Positions 43,568 through 52,294 of a stretch of DNA of 64,000 nucleotides are shown here, piece after piece (within the stretch, counting starts at the first letter, position 1; the number at the start of each line of letters is the position of its first letter). The DNA is from Ferrimonas marina. GTDB taxonomy: Bacteria > Pseudomonadota > Gammaproteobacteria > Enterobacterales > Shewanellaceae. The translations under genes were made by a program, and so were the position numbers. The DNA is taken from assembly GCF_900129905.1 (NCBI RefSeq), contig NZ_FQXG01000001.1, positions 682,001 to 746,000 of the forward strand. The letters run 5' to 3'. The notes below the pieces were generated by a model. The model saw nothing but the letters and a program-made list of their open reading frames with translations. It was not told the origin of the DNA and searched no databases.

Positions 43568-44302
43568 TCAGTGGTTCACCTGACGGAGGAACTGCTGCAG
43601 GCGCGGGTCTTGCGGCCGTTCGAAGATCTCGCTGGGCGTGCCCTGCTCAACGATCTTGCCCCCCGCCATAAAGATCACCCGGTCTGCCACCTCGCGGGCG
43701 AACTGCATCTCGTGGGTCACGATCAGCATGGTCTGATGCTGCTGGGCCAGCTGCTTCATCAGGTTGAGCACCTCACCTACCCATTCTGGGTCCAGTGCCG
43801 AGGTGGGCTCATCAAACAGCAGAATGTCCGGATTGAGCGCCATCGCCCGGCCTATCCCCACCCGCTGCTGCTGCCCGCCGGACAGCGAAGCCGGGTATTG
43901 ATCCACCTGATCGGCCAAGCCAATCTCCGACAGGATCGCCTCCGCCTTGTTATAGGCCTCGGCCTTGGGCTGCTTCTGCACGGTGATCAGCCCTTCAGCA
44001 ATGTTCTGCTTGGCGGTCTGGTGAGCAAACAGGGCGTAGTTCTGGAACACAAAGCCGATATGTCGACGCAGCGCCAGGATCTCTTTCTGACTGGCCTTGG
44101 CCGCGTCAACGGCGACCTCACCCACCTGGATGCAGCCCTGTTCGGCCCGCTCTAGGAAGTTGATGCAGCGCAGCAAGGTGGACTTGCCGGTGCCGGAGGA
44201 GCCGATGATCACCACGATCTCGCCGGTTTCGATGGTCAAGTCGATGCCATCCAGGATGGTGTTCTCGCCAAAGGACTTCTTCAGCAGGTCAATCTTAATC
44301 AT
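43568..44302 (-). CDS. Polar amino acid ABC transporter ATPase
   Basis: The 244-residue protein carries Walker [10 protein letters not shown] (about 33-41), the Q-loop, the signature LSGGQQQR, Walker [13 protein letters not shown] and the H-loop in VTHEM. It is the GlnQ/HisP-type ATPase. It is the last gene of a binding protein-permease-ATPase operon, 9 bases after the permease gene, and is followed by the shared terminator. The binding protein indicates cystine or a related polar amino acid as substrate. Confidence 0.95.
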   Translation of the reverse strand: MIKIDLLKKSFGENTILDGIDLTIETGEIVVIIGSSGTGKSTLLRCINFLERAEQGCIQVGEVAVDAAKASQKEILALRRHIGFVFQNYALFAHQTAKQNIAEGLITVQKQPKAEAYNKAEAILSEIGLADQVDQYPASLSGGQQQRVGIGRAMALNPDILLFDEPTSALDPEWVGEVLNLMKQLAQQHQTMLIVTHEMQFAREVADRVIFMAGGKIVEQGTPSEIFERPQDPRLQQFLRQVNH

Positions 44303-44311
44303 GGGATGTCA

Positions 44312-44983
44312 TCACCGTTGGTAGGCGCGGTTAAGGCGGGACTCCGCCCAGCTTTGCAGTTGGGTCAGCACCACCACGATGGCCCAGTAGATCAGCGCCA
44401 CCGCCAGGAAAGCCTCAAAGAACTTGAAGCTGGAGGAGGCCTCCATCTGCGCTGCGGCCATGATCTCTGCCACCCCAAGGGTGAAGGCCAACGAGGTGGA
44501 TTTGATCATATCGATGAAGTAGTTCATCAACGAGGGCAAGGCGATACGGCTGGCCTGGGGCAGGATGATGCGACGCATCGCCTGACCCTGGGTCATCCCT
44601 ACCGACAGGGCCGCTTCCATCTGGTGGCGGTCCACCCCGAGGATAGCGGCGCGAATGCTCTCCGCCTTATAGGCAGCAAAGTGCAGGGTCAGGCCCAGGA
44701 TCGCCGCGGTAAAGGCATCCATCCCCACCAGGCTGGGAAACACCTGGGGTAAGCCGTAATAAAGCAGGAACAGCTGCACCAGCAGCGGGGTACCTCGGAA
44801 GAAGCTGATGTACAGCTGACAAAGCTGATCTAGCACCGGCCAACGGAACACCCGTATCACAGCGATGGCGGTAGCCAGCACCATAGAAAACAGCAGCCCC
44901 CACAGGGCCATCTGCAGTGTGGCCCCCAGGTGCCCCATCAGGAAGGGCAGCAGCGAGACCATGTAATCGAAATCAAAGCCCAT
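44312..44983 (-). CDS. Polar amino acid ABC transporter permease
   Basis: The 223-residue protein has about five membrane helices and the HisM/GlnP family pattern: ATLQMALWGLLFSMVLATAIAVIRV, LCQLYISFFRGTPLLVQLFLLYYGLP, and the EAA loop EAALSVGMTQGQAMRRIILPQASRIALPSLMNYFIDMIKSTSLA. A single permease gene suggests a homodimeric channel. It lies between the binding-protein gene (65-base gap with a large hairpin) and the ATPase. Confidence 0.95.
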   Translation of the reverse strand: MGFDFDYMVSLLPFLMGHLGATLQMALWGLLFSMVLATAIAVIRVFRWPVLDQLCQLYISFFRGTPLLVQLFLLYYGLPQVFPSLVGMDAFTAAILGLTLHFAAYKAESIRAAILGVDRHQMEAALSVGMTQGQAMRRIILPQASRIALPSLMNYFIDMIKSTSLAFTLGVAEIMAAAQMEASSSFKFFEAFLAVALIYWAIVVVLTQLQSWAESRLNRAYQR

Positions 44984-45005
44984 GAGTGCGCTCTAGTCAG
45001 TGGCG

Positions 45006-45043
45006 TAGCCCCATCGACGGCAAAGCCAGCCGATGGGGCTACG
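45006..45043. other. Intercistronic hairpin between binding protein and permease
   Basis: GTAGCCCCATCG (45006-45017) and CGATGGGGCTAC (45032-45043) form a perfect 12-bp stem with an inner GGC-AAA-GCC. No T run follows in the minus-strand direction. Such structures commonly protect the upstream mRNA end, raising binding-protein yield over permease; that role is inferred. Confidence 0.7.
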
Positions 45044-45048
45044 GGGGA

Positions 45049-45825
45049 TTATTCGGTGATGTCGACGTCGAACCACTTCACGGAGATCTTGGCGAGGGTG
45101 CCATCGGCGCGCATCGCTGCCAGGGCAGTGTTCACCTCAGTCTTCAGCTGGGCACTGCGCTTGTCCATTCGGAACGGCCAGGCACTCTCAATCTGGGTGA
45201 AGGTGTCGCCCGCCAGCTGCAACGGCAGGTTACTCTCCTTGATCAGCTGCTTGGCAGAAAGACGGTCCATCACGAAGGCATCAGCACGACCCAGCGCCAC
45301 ATCCTGCTCGATGCCGGCATCGTAGGTGCGGATGGTGATCTGGTCAGCATTGGGACTGTTGCGCAACAGCTGTTCAAAGTTGGAACCCAGGTTCACCGCC
45401 ACCACCTTACCGGACAGGTCCTCCAGACCATTGATGCTGTCGTTGCCACGACGCACCACCACCTGGGCACCATCAATCACGTAGGGCTCAGCGAACTGGT
45501 AACGGGCCTGACGCTCTTCAGTCACGGTGATCTGATTGGAGATGGTGTCGATGCGGCCGGTCTCCAGCATGCCAAACAGGCCGGAGAAACTAGCGGTAAC
45601 AAACTCCACCTGGTAGCCGTTGCGCTCACCAATCTCGTTCCACAGGTCCACCTCGAAACCTTTCAGCTCGCCACGCTCACTGAAGGTGAAGGGGAAATAG
45701 CGACCCGACATACCCACCTTAACCTGGTTGATCTGAACCGCGCCGTCGGACGCGTGGGCAGCTTGAGCGCCCCCCAGCAAGCTGGTGGCGACCAGCACGA
45801 AAGAAGTGAACCATTGCTTCATCAT
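45049..45825 (-). CDS. Amino acid (cystine-like) ABC transporter binding protein
   Basis: The 258-residue periplasmic protein has a signal peptide (FTSFVLVATSLLGGAQAAHA) and the family 3 solute-binding fold: VKVGMSGRYFPFTFSERGELKGFEVDLWNEIGE, GRIDTISNQITVTEERQARYQFAEPYV, GKVVAVNLGSNFEQLLR and DAFVMDRLSAKQLI. Its closest resemblance by eye is E. coli TcyJ (FliY), a cystine-binding protein (IDVVINQVTISDERKKKYDFSTPYTISG). It is the first gene of the operon. Two ATGs are adjacent; the first follows GAGGTAGTA. Confidence 0.93.
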   Translation of the reverse strand: MMKQWFTSFVLVATSLLGGAQAAHASDGAVQINQVKVGMSGRYFPFTFSERGELKGFEVDLWNEIGERNGYQVEFVTASFSGLFGMLETGRIDTISNQITVTEERQARYQFAEPYVIDGAQVVVRRGNDSINGLEDLSGKVVAVNLGSNFEQLLRNSPNADQITIRTYDAGIEQDVALGRADAFVMDRLSAKQLIKESNLPLQLAGDTFTQIESAWPFRMDKRSAQLKTEVNTALAAMRADGTLAKISVKWFDVDITE

Positions 45826-46131
45826 TACTACCTCGAGGCGTTGGCATCTCCGTCTTGGCTAGACGGAAAAAGAGATTGGAATGGGCCGATGCTAGCGAGC
45901 CCGCCAATAGCCCATAAATAACTCATGGTTATATCTAATAACCTCAAAAGCATAAGGACATACGACAGGTGAACAGCAATGCACAAGCGTTAACTGCTTA
46001 AACTAGACGATAACCGGGCAAGAACTGTCCATTTGGTCAGTAATCGGTGCTCTTGAGGCTGGCAAGCTGAGTGATCAGGCCGCCATTTCCCTTTCCCCAC
46101 CAAGTTACTCACTGCAGTGATTTCGCCTTTT

Positions 46132-46147
46132 TGTGACCAGGGTCACG
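46132..46147. promoter_or_regulatory. CRP-like palindrome
   Basis: TGTGACCAGGGTCACG matches TGTGA-N6-TCACA at 9 of 10 positions and is a perfect GTGACC-AG-GGTCAC inverted repeat. It lies about 300 bases from the ABC operon start, far for direct activation, so its function is uncertain. Confidence 0.35.
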
Positions 46148-46203
46148 CAAGCCTACGCCGCAAATACGACCCGTGGCGACAGGATCAGGCTGCCAATAGC
46201 AAA

Positions 46204-46225
46204 GGCACCGCCTTGCGACGGTGCC
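46204..46225 (-). terminator. Weak terminator after the pirin gene
   Basis: GGCACCG (46204-46210) and CGGTGCC (46219-46225) form a 7-bp stem followed on the minus strand by only TTT. Confidence 0.5.
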
Positions 46226-46256
46226 ATTGATAACCGATCAAGCTACCCAGTTGGGA

Positions 46257-47078
46257 TCAGCTAGTCAGGGTGCCGGCCTGGTAATCCCGGATGGCCTGCT
46301 CGATCTCGCTCTGGCTGTTCATCACAAAGGGGCCCCAGTGCACTACGGGTTCACCAATGGGCTGGCCCGCAAGAAGCAGCAGCCCCATCCCCTCCCCTTG
46401 CAGTTGCAGCCGTTCACCGGCACCGAAGAAGAGCATGTTGCCGGCCTCGATGGCTTTGCTCTCCACCATGGCACTGCCTTTGTAGAGGTAGGCCATCACC
46501 TTAAAGCTTGGGTCCAGCGGCAGATCCAACTCCCCGGAGCCGATAACGTCCGCTACCAGCATCGGCACCGCGGGCTTGTTCAGCGGCCCGCTGACACCCT
46601 CTATCTCGCCACTTACCACGCGAGCCTGTAATTGCTCCGCCAAAGCCACCTGAGGAATGGACTCGGGTTGGAAGTCACGATAGTCCGCCGGTTGCATCTT
46701 CTTGGCAGCGGGCAGATTGATCCACAGCTGGAAGCCATGCAAGGCGCCATCGGTGGTGATCGGCAGCTCAGAGTGGATCACACCGCGACCCGCGCTCATC
46801 CATTGGGCACCGCCGTCACGCAGCTCACCCACATTGCCCATATGATCCTGGTGGCGAAAATGACCGTTGAGCATCAAGGTCAGGGTTTCAATACCACGGT
46901 GGGGATGCGGAGGAAAACCGCCCACGTAATCCTTGGAGTCGTCGGCTTTGAGCTCGTCCAGCATCAGGAAGGGATCCATCTTGTGGCCCTGGAAGCCGGC
47001 AATGCGGCGGATCTTCACGCCATCCCCATCAGAGGTGGGGTGAGAGCGCTCAATGTGCTGTAGTTTACGTACTGACAT
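46257..47078 (-). CDS. Pirin-family cupin protein
   Basis: The protein (273 residues from the chosen start) has the bicupin pirin layout. The N-terminal cupin holds the metal-binding His/Glu set: FPPHPHRGIETLTLMLNGHFRHQDHMGN, then SAGRGVIHSELP. The C-terminal cupin includes VMAYLYKGSAMVE and GAGERLQLQGEGMGLLLLAGQPIGEPVVHWGPFVMN. Pirins bind Fe; some bacterial members act as quercetin dioxygenases, others regulate pyruvate dehydrogenase. The ATG chosen follows GGAACCC; an upstream frame extension is AT-rich and lacks domain sequence. It is divergent from a MOSC protein gene (104-base gap). Confidence 0.92.
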   Translation of the reverse strand: MSVRKLQHIERSHPTSDGDGVKIRRIAGFQGHKMDPFLMLDELKADDSKDYVGGFPPHPHRGIETLTLMLNGHFRHQDHMGNVGELRDGGAQWMSAGRGVIHSELPITTDGALHGFQLWINLPAAKKMQPADYRDFQPESIPQVALAEQLQARVVSGEIEGVSGPLNKPAVPMLVADVIGSGELDLPLDPSFKVMAYLYKGSAMVESKAIEAGNMLFFGAGERLQLQGEGMGLLLLAGQPIGEPVVHWGPFVMNSQSEIEQAIRDYQAGTLTS

Positions 47079-47182
47079 AATGGGTTCCTCATCCGTTGAT
47101 GCCCTCACTTTAAGCCCAACAAATTCGACATAAAAGCGCAGTAAAACGACCAATCAATTCGACATTAACGAAAGGTTTAACC

Positions 47183-47668
47183 ATGAGCAGCCAGTTGGAA
47201 CGTCTCTACCGCACCCTGCCCCAAACAGGCCAGTTGCAATGGATTGGCATTCGCTCCGAACGGGGTGAGCCGATGACAGCCGTAAAGCAGGTTAATGTCA
47301 CGGCTGCGCAGGGTCTTGAGGGGGATCGCTGCCAGCGTGGTAAGCGACAGGTCACCTTGATTCAGCAGGAGCACCTGGCGGTGATCGCGGCTCTATCGGG
47401 CTATACCGAGACACTCTCCCCTGCCCTGTTGCGGCGCAACCTGGTGGTTTCCGGCATCAACCTGCTTGCGCTACGCAACCAGCGCTTTTCCATCGGCGAG
47501 GTGGTGCTTGAGGGTACGGAGGGCTGCCCGCCCTGCAAAAAGATGGAGATGGCGCTGGGTCCCGGCGGCTTTAACGCCATGCGTGGCCATGGCGGCTTAT
47601 GCGCCCGGGTGATCAGCGGGGGAGAGATACGACTCAACGATCCCATCCGTCTTGTTCCCGCAGACTAG
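47183..47668 (+). CDS. MOSC domain protein
   Basis: The 161-residue protein is a single MOSC (Mo cofactor sulfurase C-terminal) domain: QGLEGDRCQRGKRQVTLIQQEHL, ALLRRNLVVSGINLLALRNQRFSIGEVVLEGTEGCPPCKKMEMALGPGGFNAMRGHGGLCARVISGGEIRLND. The conserved Cys in EGCPPCKKME is expected to handle sulfur or Mo cofactor. Stand-alone MOSC proteins such as YiiM and YcbX act in reduction of N-hydroxylated compounds. It is divergent from the pirin gene. Confidence 0.92.
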   Translation: MSSQLERLYRTLPQTGQLQWIGIRSERGEPMTAVKQVNVTAAQGLEGDRCQRGKRQVTLIQQEHLAVIAALSGYTETLSPALLRRNLVVSGINLLALRNQRFSIGEVVLEGTEGCPPCKKMEMALGPGGFNAMRGHGGLCARVISGGEIRLNDPIRLVPAD

Positions 47669-47856
47669 CCATGGCTGGTTATCGCATTACTGAATCACCA
47701 GCTAGCGGCGCTGCCGATCGCCGACCTGCCTGCAGGCAAAGGCTGCTCAGTACTACTGATACTGGACACCCTGCCAACGAAGCACTTAACAAAACCATTT
47801 ATCAATGGGACTTCACACTACTCATGACAAATTATAATTAATATGCGCCTTACAAA

Positions 47857-48390
47857 CTAATGCCCCCAATCAAATGGTGACTGTATCACCCAAGTCCACT
47901 TTCCTGACACAACAATATAAATTGAAAGGCAGATGGTAGAGAATAGTAAAACATTAACCACCTTCTGAATAATTCTAAGGGTACCCATGTCAAACACTTG
48001 TTTTTCTCTAAGCATTTCCAATGCGTCACTAAGGACATTAAATAGGCTGAAGCAACCAATGAAGACAATGAGCCCAACGTACTTACTAAGTTCTACATTC
48101 GAGAGTAACAAGTTCGACAGACCAAACCAGAGGCACAACACCGACACTGAAAAGTGAAACATCGTAGATTCCACCACCCCTTTTTCACTATAACCAAGGC
48201 TCGTTATGGAAATTAATAAAAAAGCACAAATCGCAAACTTATAATAAAAGGCAATAGAGTAATGCGTAATATTGTCCTGATAGTCAAGCACGACAGCATC
48301 CATAATTAAGTAAATGACACCAAGCATAACTAGTGCGATTAGCACTTTAAATTCAACACTTTTCACTAAGTTAATCAAAGATGAAATCAA
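47857..48390 (-). CDS. AT-rich multi-helix membrane protein, unknown
   Basis: The 177-residue protein has about five hydrophobic helices (near residues 14-34, 47-64, 73-94, 98-117 and 141-161) and no recognisable motif. The start appears to be TTG, preceded by CAGGG; no good ATG is available nearby. It is the first of three low-GC genes at 47.8-49.4 kb, all on the minus strand and all unlike their GC-rich surroundings. Codon use suggests horizontal acquisition. The helical pattern has no residue signature for transport. Confidence 0.6.
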   Translation of the reverse strand: MISSLINLVKSVEFKVLIALVMLGVIYLIMDAVVLDYQDNITHYSIAFYYKFAICAFLLISITSLGYSEKGVVESTMFHFSVSVLCLWFGLSNLLLSNVELSKYVGLIVFIGCFSLFNVLSDALEMLREKQVFDMGTLRIIQKVVNVLLFSTICLSIYIVVSGKWTWVIQSPFDWGH

Positions 48391-48547
48391 ACTACCCTGA
48401 CCCCTTCGGTTGTGCTTTCCTTAGCCGTTAAACAGAACTAGTTACTCAGCCTCGAAAGGACAGGAGTCCCGATGCGCAGTAATCCAATCACGCAGTTGGG
48501 CCCAAGGCCAGAACCCAATCCAAAGAGCGTATACACATCGCCGCTAA

Positions 48548-48952
48548 CTAGCGATGATGAAAAATAACGATGTTACCACTTTCTCTATTATAGATAACAC
48601 GTGGCTCTTCTTGACTACTTAAGAAGTTATTCAACTCCTCACTAAGATTGGCCTCTGCGCTGAATATACGCCTAGCGCTTGGAGAACATGTATGGATTAC
48701 CTTATGAAGCTCGTTTACATAGGATATATATTTTTCAGGAGATGAATCTATTAATAACACATGGTTAGCTGCCCTCGCACTTGGCGGTGGTGTAACCATT
48801 GAAATAATTCTAGTATCAATACCAGCCACATCTACACTTATGAATGACTTAACTGTATCCAAGCATTCGTCAGATATAGGATAGGCAACCTCCACTGCTT
48901 GTACCGGTACAATTGCAATCGATAATAGTATTCCAGCCCATAGTTTATTCAT
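48548..48952 (-). CDS. Small AT-rich exported protein, unknown
   Basis: The protein (134 residues from the chosen start) has a signal peptide (MNKLWAGILLSIAIVPVQAVEV) and a mature part of about 115 residues with two Cys (DECLDTV and IHTCSPS) that could form a disulfide. No family is recognised. The frame opens 20 codons earlier, but the chosen ATG begins the signal peptide. The gap of 157 bases to the next gene downstream holds no clear terminator. Low GC, as in its neighbours. Confidence 0.6.
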   Translation of the reverse strand: MNKLWAGILLSIAIVPVQAVEVAYPISDECLDTVKSFISVDVAGIDTRIISMVTPPPSARAANHVLLIDSSPEKYISYVNELHKVIHTCSPSARRIFSAEANLSEELNNFLSSQEEPRVIYNRESGNIVIFHHR

Positions 48953-49036
48953 ATTAATCAACTTACCATGCTCAATTCCATATTTCACTTTTAATAAAGT
49001 TAAGAGTAACAATACGATGATGGCCTAAGAAACACG

Positions 49037-49423
49037 TCAAACAACAAACACCATTTTTAAAGAGACTAAATAGAAAATCACGAACGAAAACCAAAATGCT
49101 AGATGTGCCAGCAGACTGTCATTCTCAACATCACCAATCTCTATTTCTTCACGCTTGACATAGACTCTATCTTCTCCCCCCGCTGCAGCCACCAGAAAGT
49201 AAGGTATTATCATTCCAGACAGTATAAACAATATTGTCGTTATTAATACTTCACCCAGCAAAGCAGATCCCACATATGCACTCACAGGAGAAAAAGCAAC
49301 AGAGAAGAACAAACTGTTCTGGTAGCGAGCTATATCTATACCTCCGGCACCATAGTACTTTTGGATGATGAAATAGTTACCCCTAATTATTCTTATCAGC
49401 AAAATAAAAACAATTCTCTTCAC
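49037..49423 (-). CDS. Small AT-rich membrane protein, unknown
   Basis: The 128-residue protein has three hydrophobic stretches (about 37-55, 58-80 and 105-127), separated by an acidic loop (GGEDRVYVKREEIEIGDVEND). The start is GTG, preceded by AGAGGG. No family is recognised. It is the first transcribed of the low-GC trio. Nothing in it resembles a toxin, immunity protein or phage protein that I know. Confidence 0.55.
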   Translation of the reverse strand: MKRIVFILLIRIIRGNYFIIQKYYGAGGIDIARYQNSLFFSVAFSPVSAYVGSALLGEVLITTILFILSGMIIPYFLVAAAGGEDRVYVKREEIEIGDVENDSLLAHLAFWFSFVIFYLVSLKMVFVV

Positions 49424-49525
49424 TTAACCCTCTATAATAATTAGCCAATCCCAGCATTAATATTAATTTGAAATTAGTGGAAACATCCATAACCATTTGA
49501 AAGTTACAAATGTACTTATAAGAAA

Positions 49526-49554
49526 AAGGCCAATGCAAATAGCATTGGCCTTTC
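49526..49554 (-). terminator. Terminator of the large lipoprotein gene
   Basis: AAAGGCCAATGC (49526-49537), loop AAATA, GCATTGGCCTTT (49543-49554): a 12-bp stem, with a T run continuing on the minus strand. Confidence 0.85.
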
Positions 49555-49561
49555 TGGGGGC

Positions 49562-52036
49562 TTACTTCGACAGGGTCACTGCCGTCTCACTGTCCATCGA
49601 GTACTGGAACAGGCGGTTAAAATCGCTGAGCAGCACTTGGCCTTTGCTGGTGGTAACGATGTCCAAGCTAAACTCCAGGAACTCTGGGACGCGACACTCT
49701 CCGGTATTCACATCCACTTCAACCGGTGCATCAGAAGCAACCCAGACCAGCTCGTTTACCGGATCAAAGTGAAGATTGGTCATGGTGTCGTCGTCTTGCA
49801 AAAGCTCATAACCAACCGGGTTTCGGCAGCTATTGATGACAAAGTGGCGGTCGCCGGTTTGCAGATCCACCTTGTATACCGCGCCTGCGCTTGCGCTGTA
49901 CACATAGGCCTCGTGCTCCCCCCCCATACTGATCCCTGTAGGACCACTGAGGCTATCTCCCATACCCACCGCATCGCTGGCCAGGACCGTAACGGCACCA
50001 GAGCCCAGATCAATCCCAACCAGTTCATTGCGCTTGAAATCCACCATCAACAAGCGCTGGCCATCTTTGTCCATCTCCATGTTGGTGTACTCCCCCTGAC
50101 CGTACTCATCAAAATGGGGATAAGTAGCAAACAGGGAAATGGAAGAGCCGTCCAGAGGGATCTGGTAGATATCGGAGTTCATGGCGGCGTAGAGCACCTG
50201 ATTTTCCGCGTCCAGCGCCAGGCCATTGGCTGATGCACGATCCTCAAATTGATGCACTACGCGGCGGTCACCCGTGGTGAGGTCGACGGCGAGAATTCTA
50301 TCGTCAACATTGCCGCCATCATCGTGCAAATACACAGTCTGATTGGCTTCATCCAAGACCAAGAAGCGGGGCGCTATCAAGTTCGGCCCCTGACCGATGC
50401 CATTGTGCAGGAAGATGGAGCGGTCACCGCTTTCAGCGTCCACCGAGATAACCATATCCCGCTGAGAATCGCCCACCAATAGGTTACCCGTGACTGGATC
50501 CATCCCGGAGCTGCGGATCTGGGCAAACTTCAGTTCCGAGTCATCAGAATCCAGGGAGAGCGCGCTGGCCTCGCCGGTAACAATGTTGAACTTCGCCACC
50601 CCTTCATACCCGGCGGCAAGGGCGTTACTGTTGGCGTCAACGGCCAGGCTGGACAGGGTCAAGTCGCGACTCTCGCTTTGCGGCCCTATCGTGCTGCCGT
50701 CGTATGCCAACTCCACTACGCTATCCGCGCCACCAAAGGTGTCATTGAACAGCAGGATGCCCGTATCGGTGAGCGCCATAGCATCACTGTCAAACGTCGT
50801 ACCATCCTGAGCCCGTCCACTAGCCAGCTCTTCCAAGACAGCCTCTTCGAAGTCGTAGGTGAAGATGACGGTGCGGCTTGGCGCGCTGTTGCTGGCCGGA
50901 AAATAGGTGAGTAACAGATACAAGGTGTTATTGGTCTCTCGGTAAGCTATCTGCTGAACATTGGCAAAGCTCCACAGGACCGGCTCCAGTGCCAGATCGT
51001 GCTTCTTGATCATGGTCTGGGTCTGTTCCACCAGATCGATGCCCATCAAATGGATCTCTCCATCATAAACTGCCGCGTGGACCAGCCGATCCTGATCCGG
51101 TACATAGGCTGGCATCATGACCCAGTTCAAACCTGGGACGGAGAACGCCGTGCTGGTTCCGGTTTCAAGGTCGACAATGCTGACCTCGCCGACGTCGGTC
51201 CCCCCCATCAAGCGGTTATTGTGGTTGTCGATGGCGAAGGTGGTAGGAGCCAGCATCGAGGTCAGCGTCAATTCCGAGGCCAGTCCCTGGTTACCGGCTG
51301 CATCGCGAGTAGCCACATACACCATCTGCTGCTCGGCTTGCTCCAGTGGAATGGAAGCCGACCACTGAACCTCCGTTGCCTCATCGGTATCGGACGTTGT
51401 GAAGTTCGATGATTCAACACCGGCCGATACCGGGGTCAGTGTTGCAGCAACCCCATTAACGAAGACCTCGGCTACCCCGTCTGAGTCGGAAGCGATACCG
51501 CTGACTACCAGGGTCTCGCCCTTTACTCGGGCCTGTTGCCAGGGAAACAGCACCTCTGCGGTGGGTGCCTCGGGGTTTGGTTCGGTGGGTAACTCCCCCG
51601 GGCCTTCTTCACCAGGGCCTTCCTCGCCAGGCCCCTCCTCTCCCGGACCCTCTTCACCGGGCCCAGCCCCCTGCTCTACCGGCTTGGTTTCCACCGTGAT
51701 GGTGCAATCAGCGGTCATCTCGCCGGTAGTGAAGGTGCTCCCTTCCAGGGTACCGCCACAGCCGCTGACCGAGACCAGCTCAAAGCCCTCGGCCAGGTTG
51801 ATCTCAAAGCTGACGGTGCTGCCGCTTTCGATATTGATGGATTCACCGGCCTCAAAGGTGGTGCCATCCAAGCCCAAGGCACTGCCTTCGCCAGCGGCGA
51901 TAGAGACCTGGTGCTCACTTGGGGGTGGTGGGGGTGTCTGGGTGTTGCCTTGTGAGCCACCGTCATCGCCACCGCCTCCGCCGCAGCCCGCCAATGCCCA
52001 CACCAAACCGATGCCGATCGTTTTCTTGATAGCCAT
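49562..52036 (-). CDS. Large lipoprotein with GPGEE repeat, Ig-like and beta-propeller regions
   Basis: The 824-residue protein has a lipoprotein signal (WALAGC, Cys18) followed by a Gly/Asp spacer. Next come a small domain with two Cys (SGCGGTLEG, ADCTITVE) and a low-complexity linker of four GPGEE units plus a partial one (125-148). An Ig-like domain follows (about 160-265: VKGETLVVSGIASDSDGVAEVFVNGVAATL), then about six YVTN/SMP-30-like propeller blades (270-824) with units such as LAVDLTTGDRRVV, YKVDLQTGDRHFV and LDAENQVLYAA. It is probably anchored in the outer membrane as a binding or surface protein. No catalytic residues are identified. It stands alone and is divergent from the DUF885 gene. 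Confidence 0.85.
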   Translation of the reverse strand: MAIKKTIGIGLVWALAGCGGGGGDDGGSQGNTQTPPPPPSEHQVSIAAGEGSALGLDGTTFEAGESINIESGSTVSFEINLAEGFELVSVSGCGGTLEGSTFTTGEMTADCTITVETKPVEQGAGPGEEGPGEEGPGEEGPGEEGPGELPTEPNPEAPTAEVLFPWQQARVKGETLVVSGIASDSDGVAEVFVNGVAATLTPVSAGVESSNFTTSDTDEATEVQWSASIPLEQAEQQMVYVATRDAAGNQGLASELTLTSMLAPTTFAIDNHNNRLMGGTDVGEVSIVDLETGTSTAFSVPGLNWVMMPAYVPDQDRLVHAAVYDGEIHLMGIDLVEQTQTMIKKHDLALEPVLWSFANVQQIAYRETNNTLYLLLTYFPASNSAPSRTVIFTYDFEEAVLEELASGRAQDGTTFDSDAMALTDTGILLFNDTFGGADSVVELAYDGSTIGPQSESRDLTLSSLAVDANSNALAAGYEGVAKFNIVTGEASALSLDSDDSELKFAQIRSSGMDPVTGNLLVGDSQRDMVISVDAESGDRSIFLHNGIGQGPNLIAPRFLVLDEANQTVYLHDDGGNVDDRILAVDLTTGDRRVVHQFEDRASANGLALDAENQVLYAAMNSDIYQIPLDGSSISLFATYPHFDEYGQGEYTNMEMDKDGQRLLMVDFKRNELVGIDLGSGAVTVLASDAVGMGDSLSGPTGISMGGEHEAYVYSASAGAVYKVDLQTGDRHFVINSCRNPVGYELLQDDDTMTNLHFDPVNELVWVASDAPVEVDVNTGECRVPEFLEFSLDIVTTSKGQVLLSDFNRLFQYSMDSETAVTLSK
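51593..51664 (-). repeat. 15-bp coding repeat encoding GPGEE
   Basis: Four full and one partial 15-bp units encode GPGEE at residues 125-148 of the large lipoprotein. The units differ at third codon positions, so this array is older than the perfect heptamer array at 41 kb. Being a multiple of three, it can change length without a frameshift. Confidence 0.8.
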
Positions 52037-52294
52037 ACGCCTTCCTTGCTGTTTACCGTCAGTCCCTGACGTGTTGATGCCAAGCGCCTTTGCCAGTTCC
52101 TTTCTGACAAAAGCCCTCTTGTTACCAGCATGTTACATGCGTATGCGGAGGGATCAAGTGGTCCGACCCTGCTTGACCCATCAGCTCCCATGGCACCTCG
52201 GTTTGTTACCGCAGCAGGGGAATAAACGATTTCGTTACATTTCCCCCAACCTATCCGAGTCAAAAGTCGATACCATAGCGAGGACAAATTGCAG

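Larger units (their letters stand above)
45826..46256. other. Upstream region of the ABC operon
   Basis: 431 bases without a gene. It must hold the ABC operon promoter on the minus strand. It contains a GTGACC/GGTCAC palindrome at 46132-46147 and a hairpin after the pirin gene at 46204-46225. AT-rich DNA at 45915-45950 is a likely promoter zone. Nothing else is recognisable. Confidence 0.5.
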
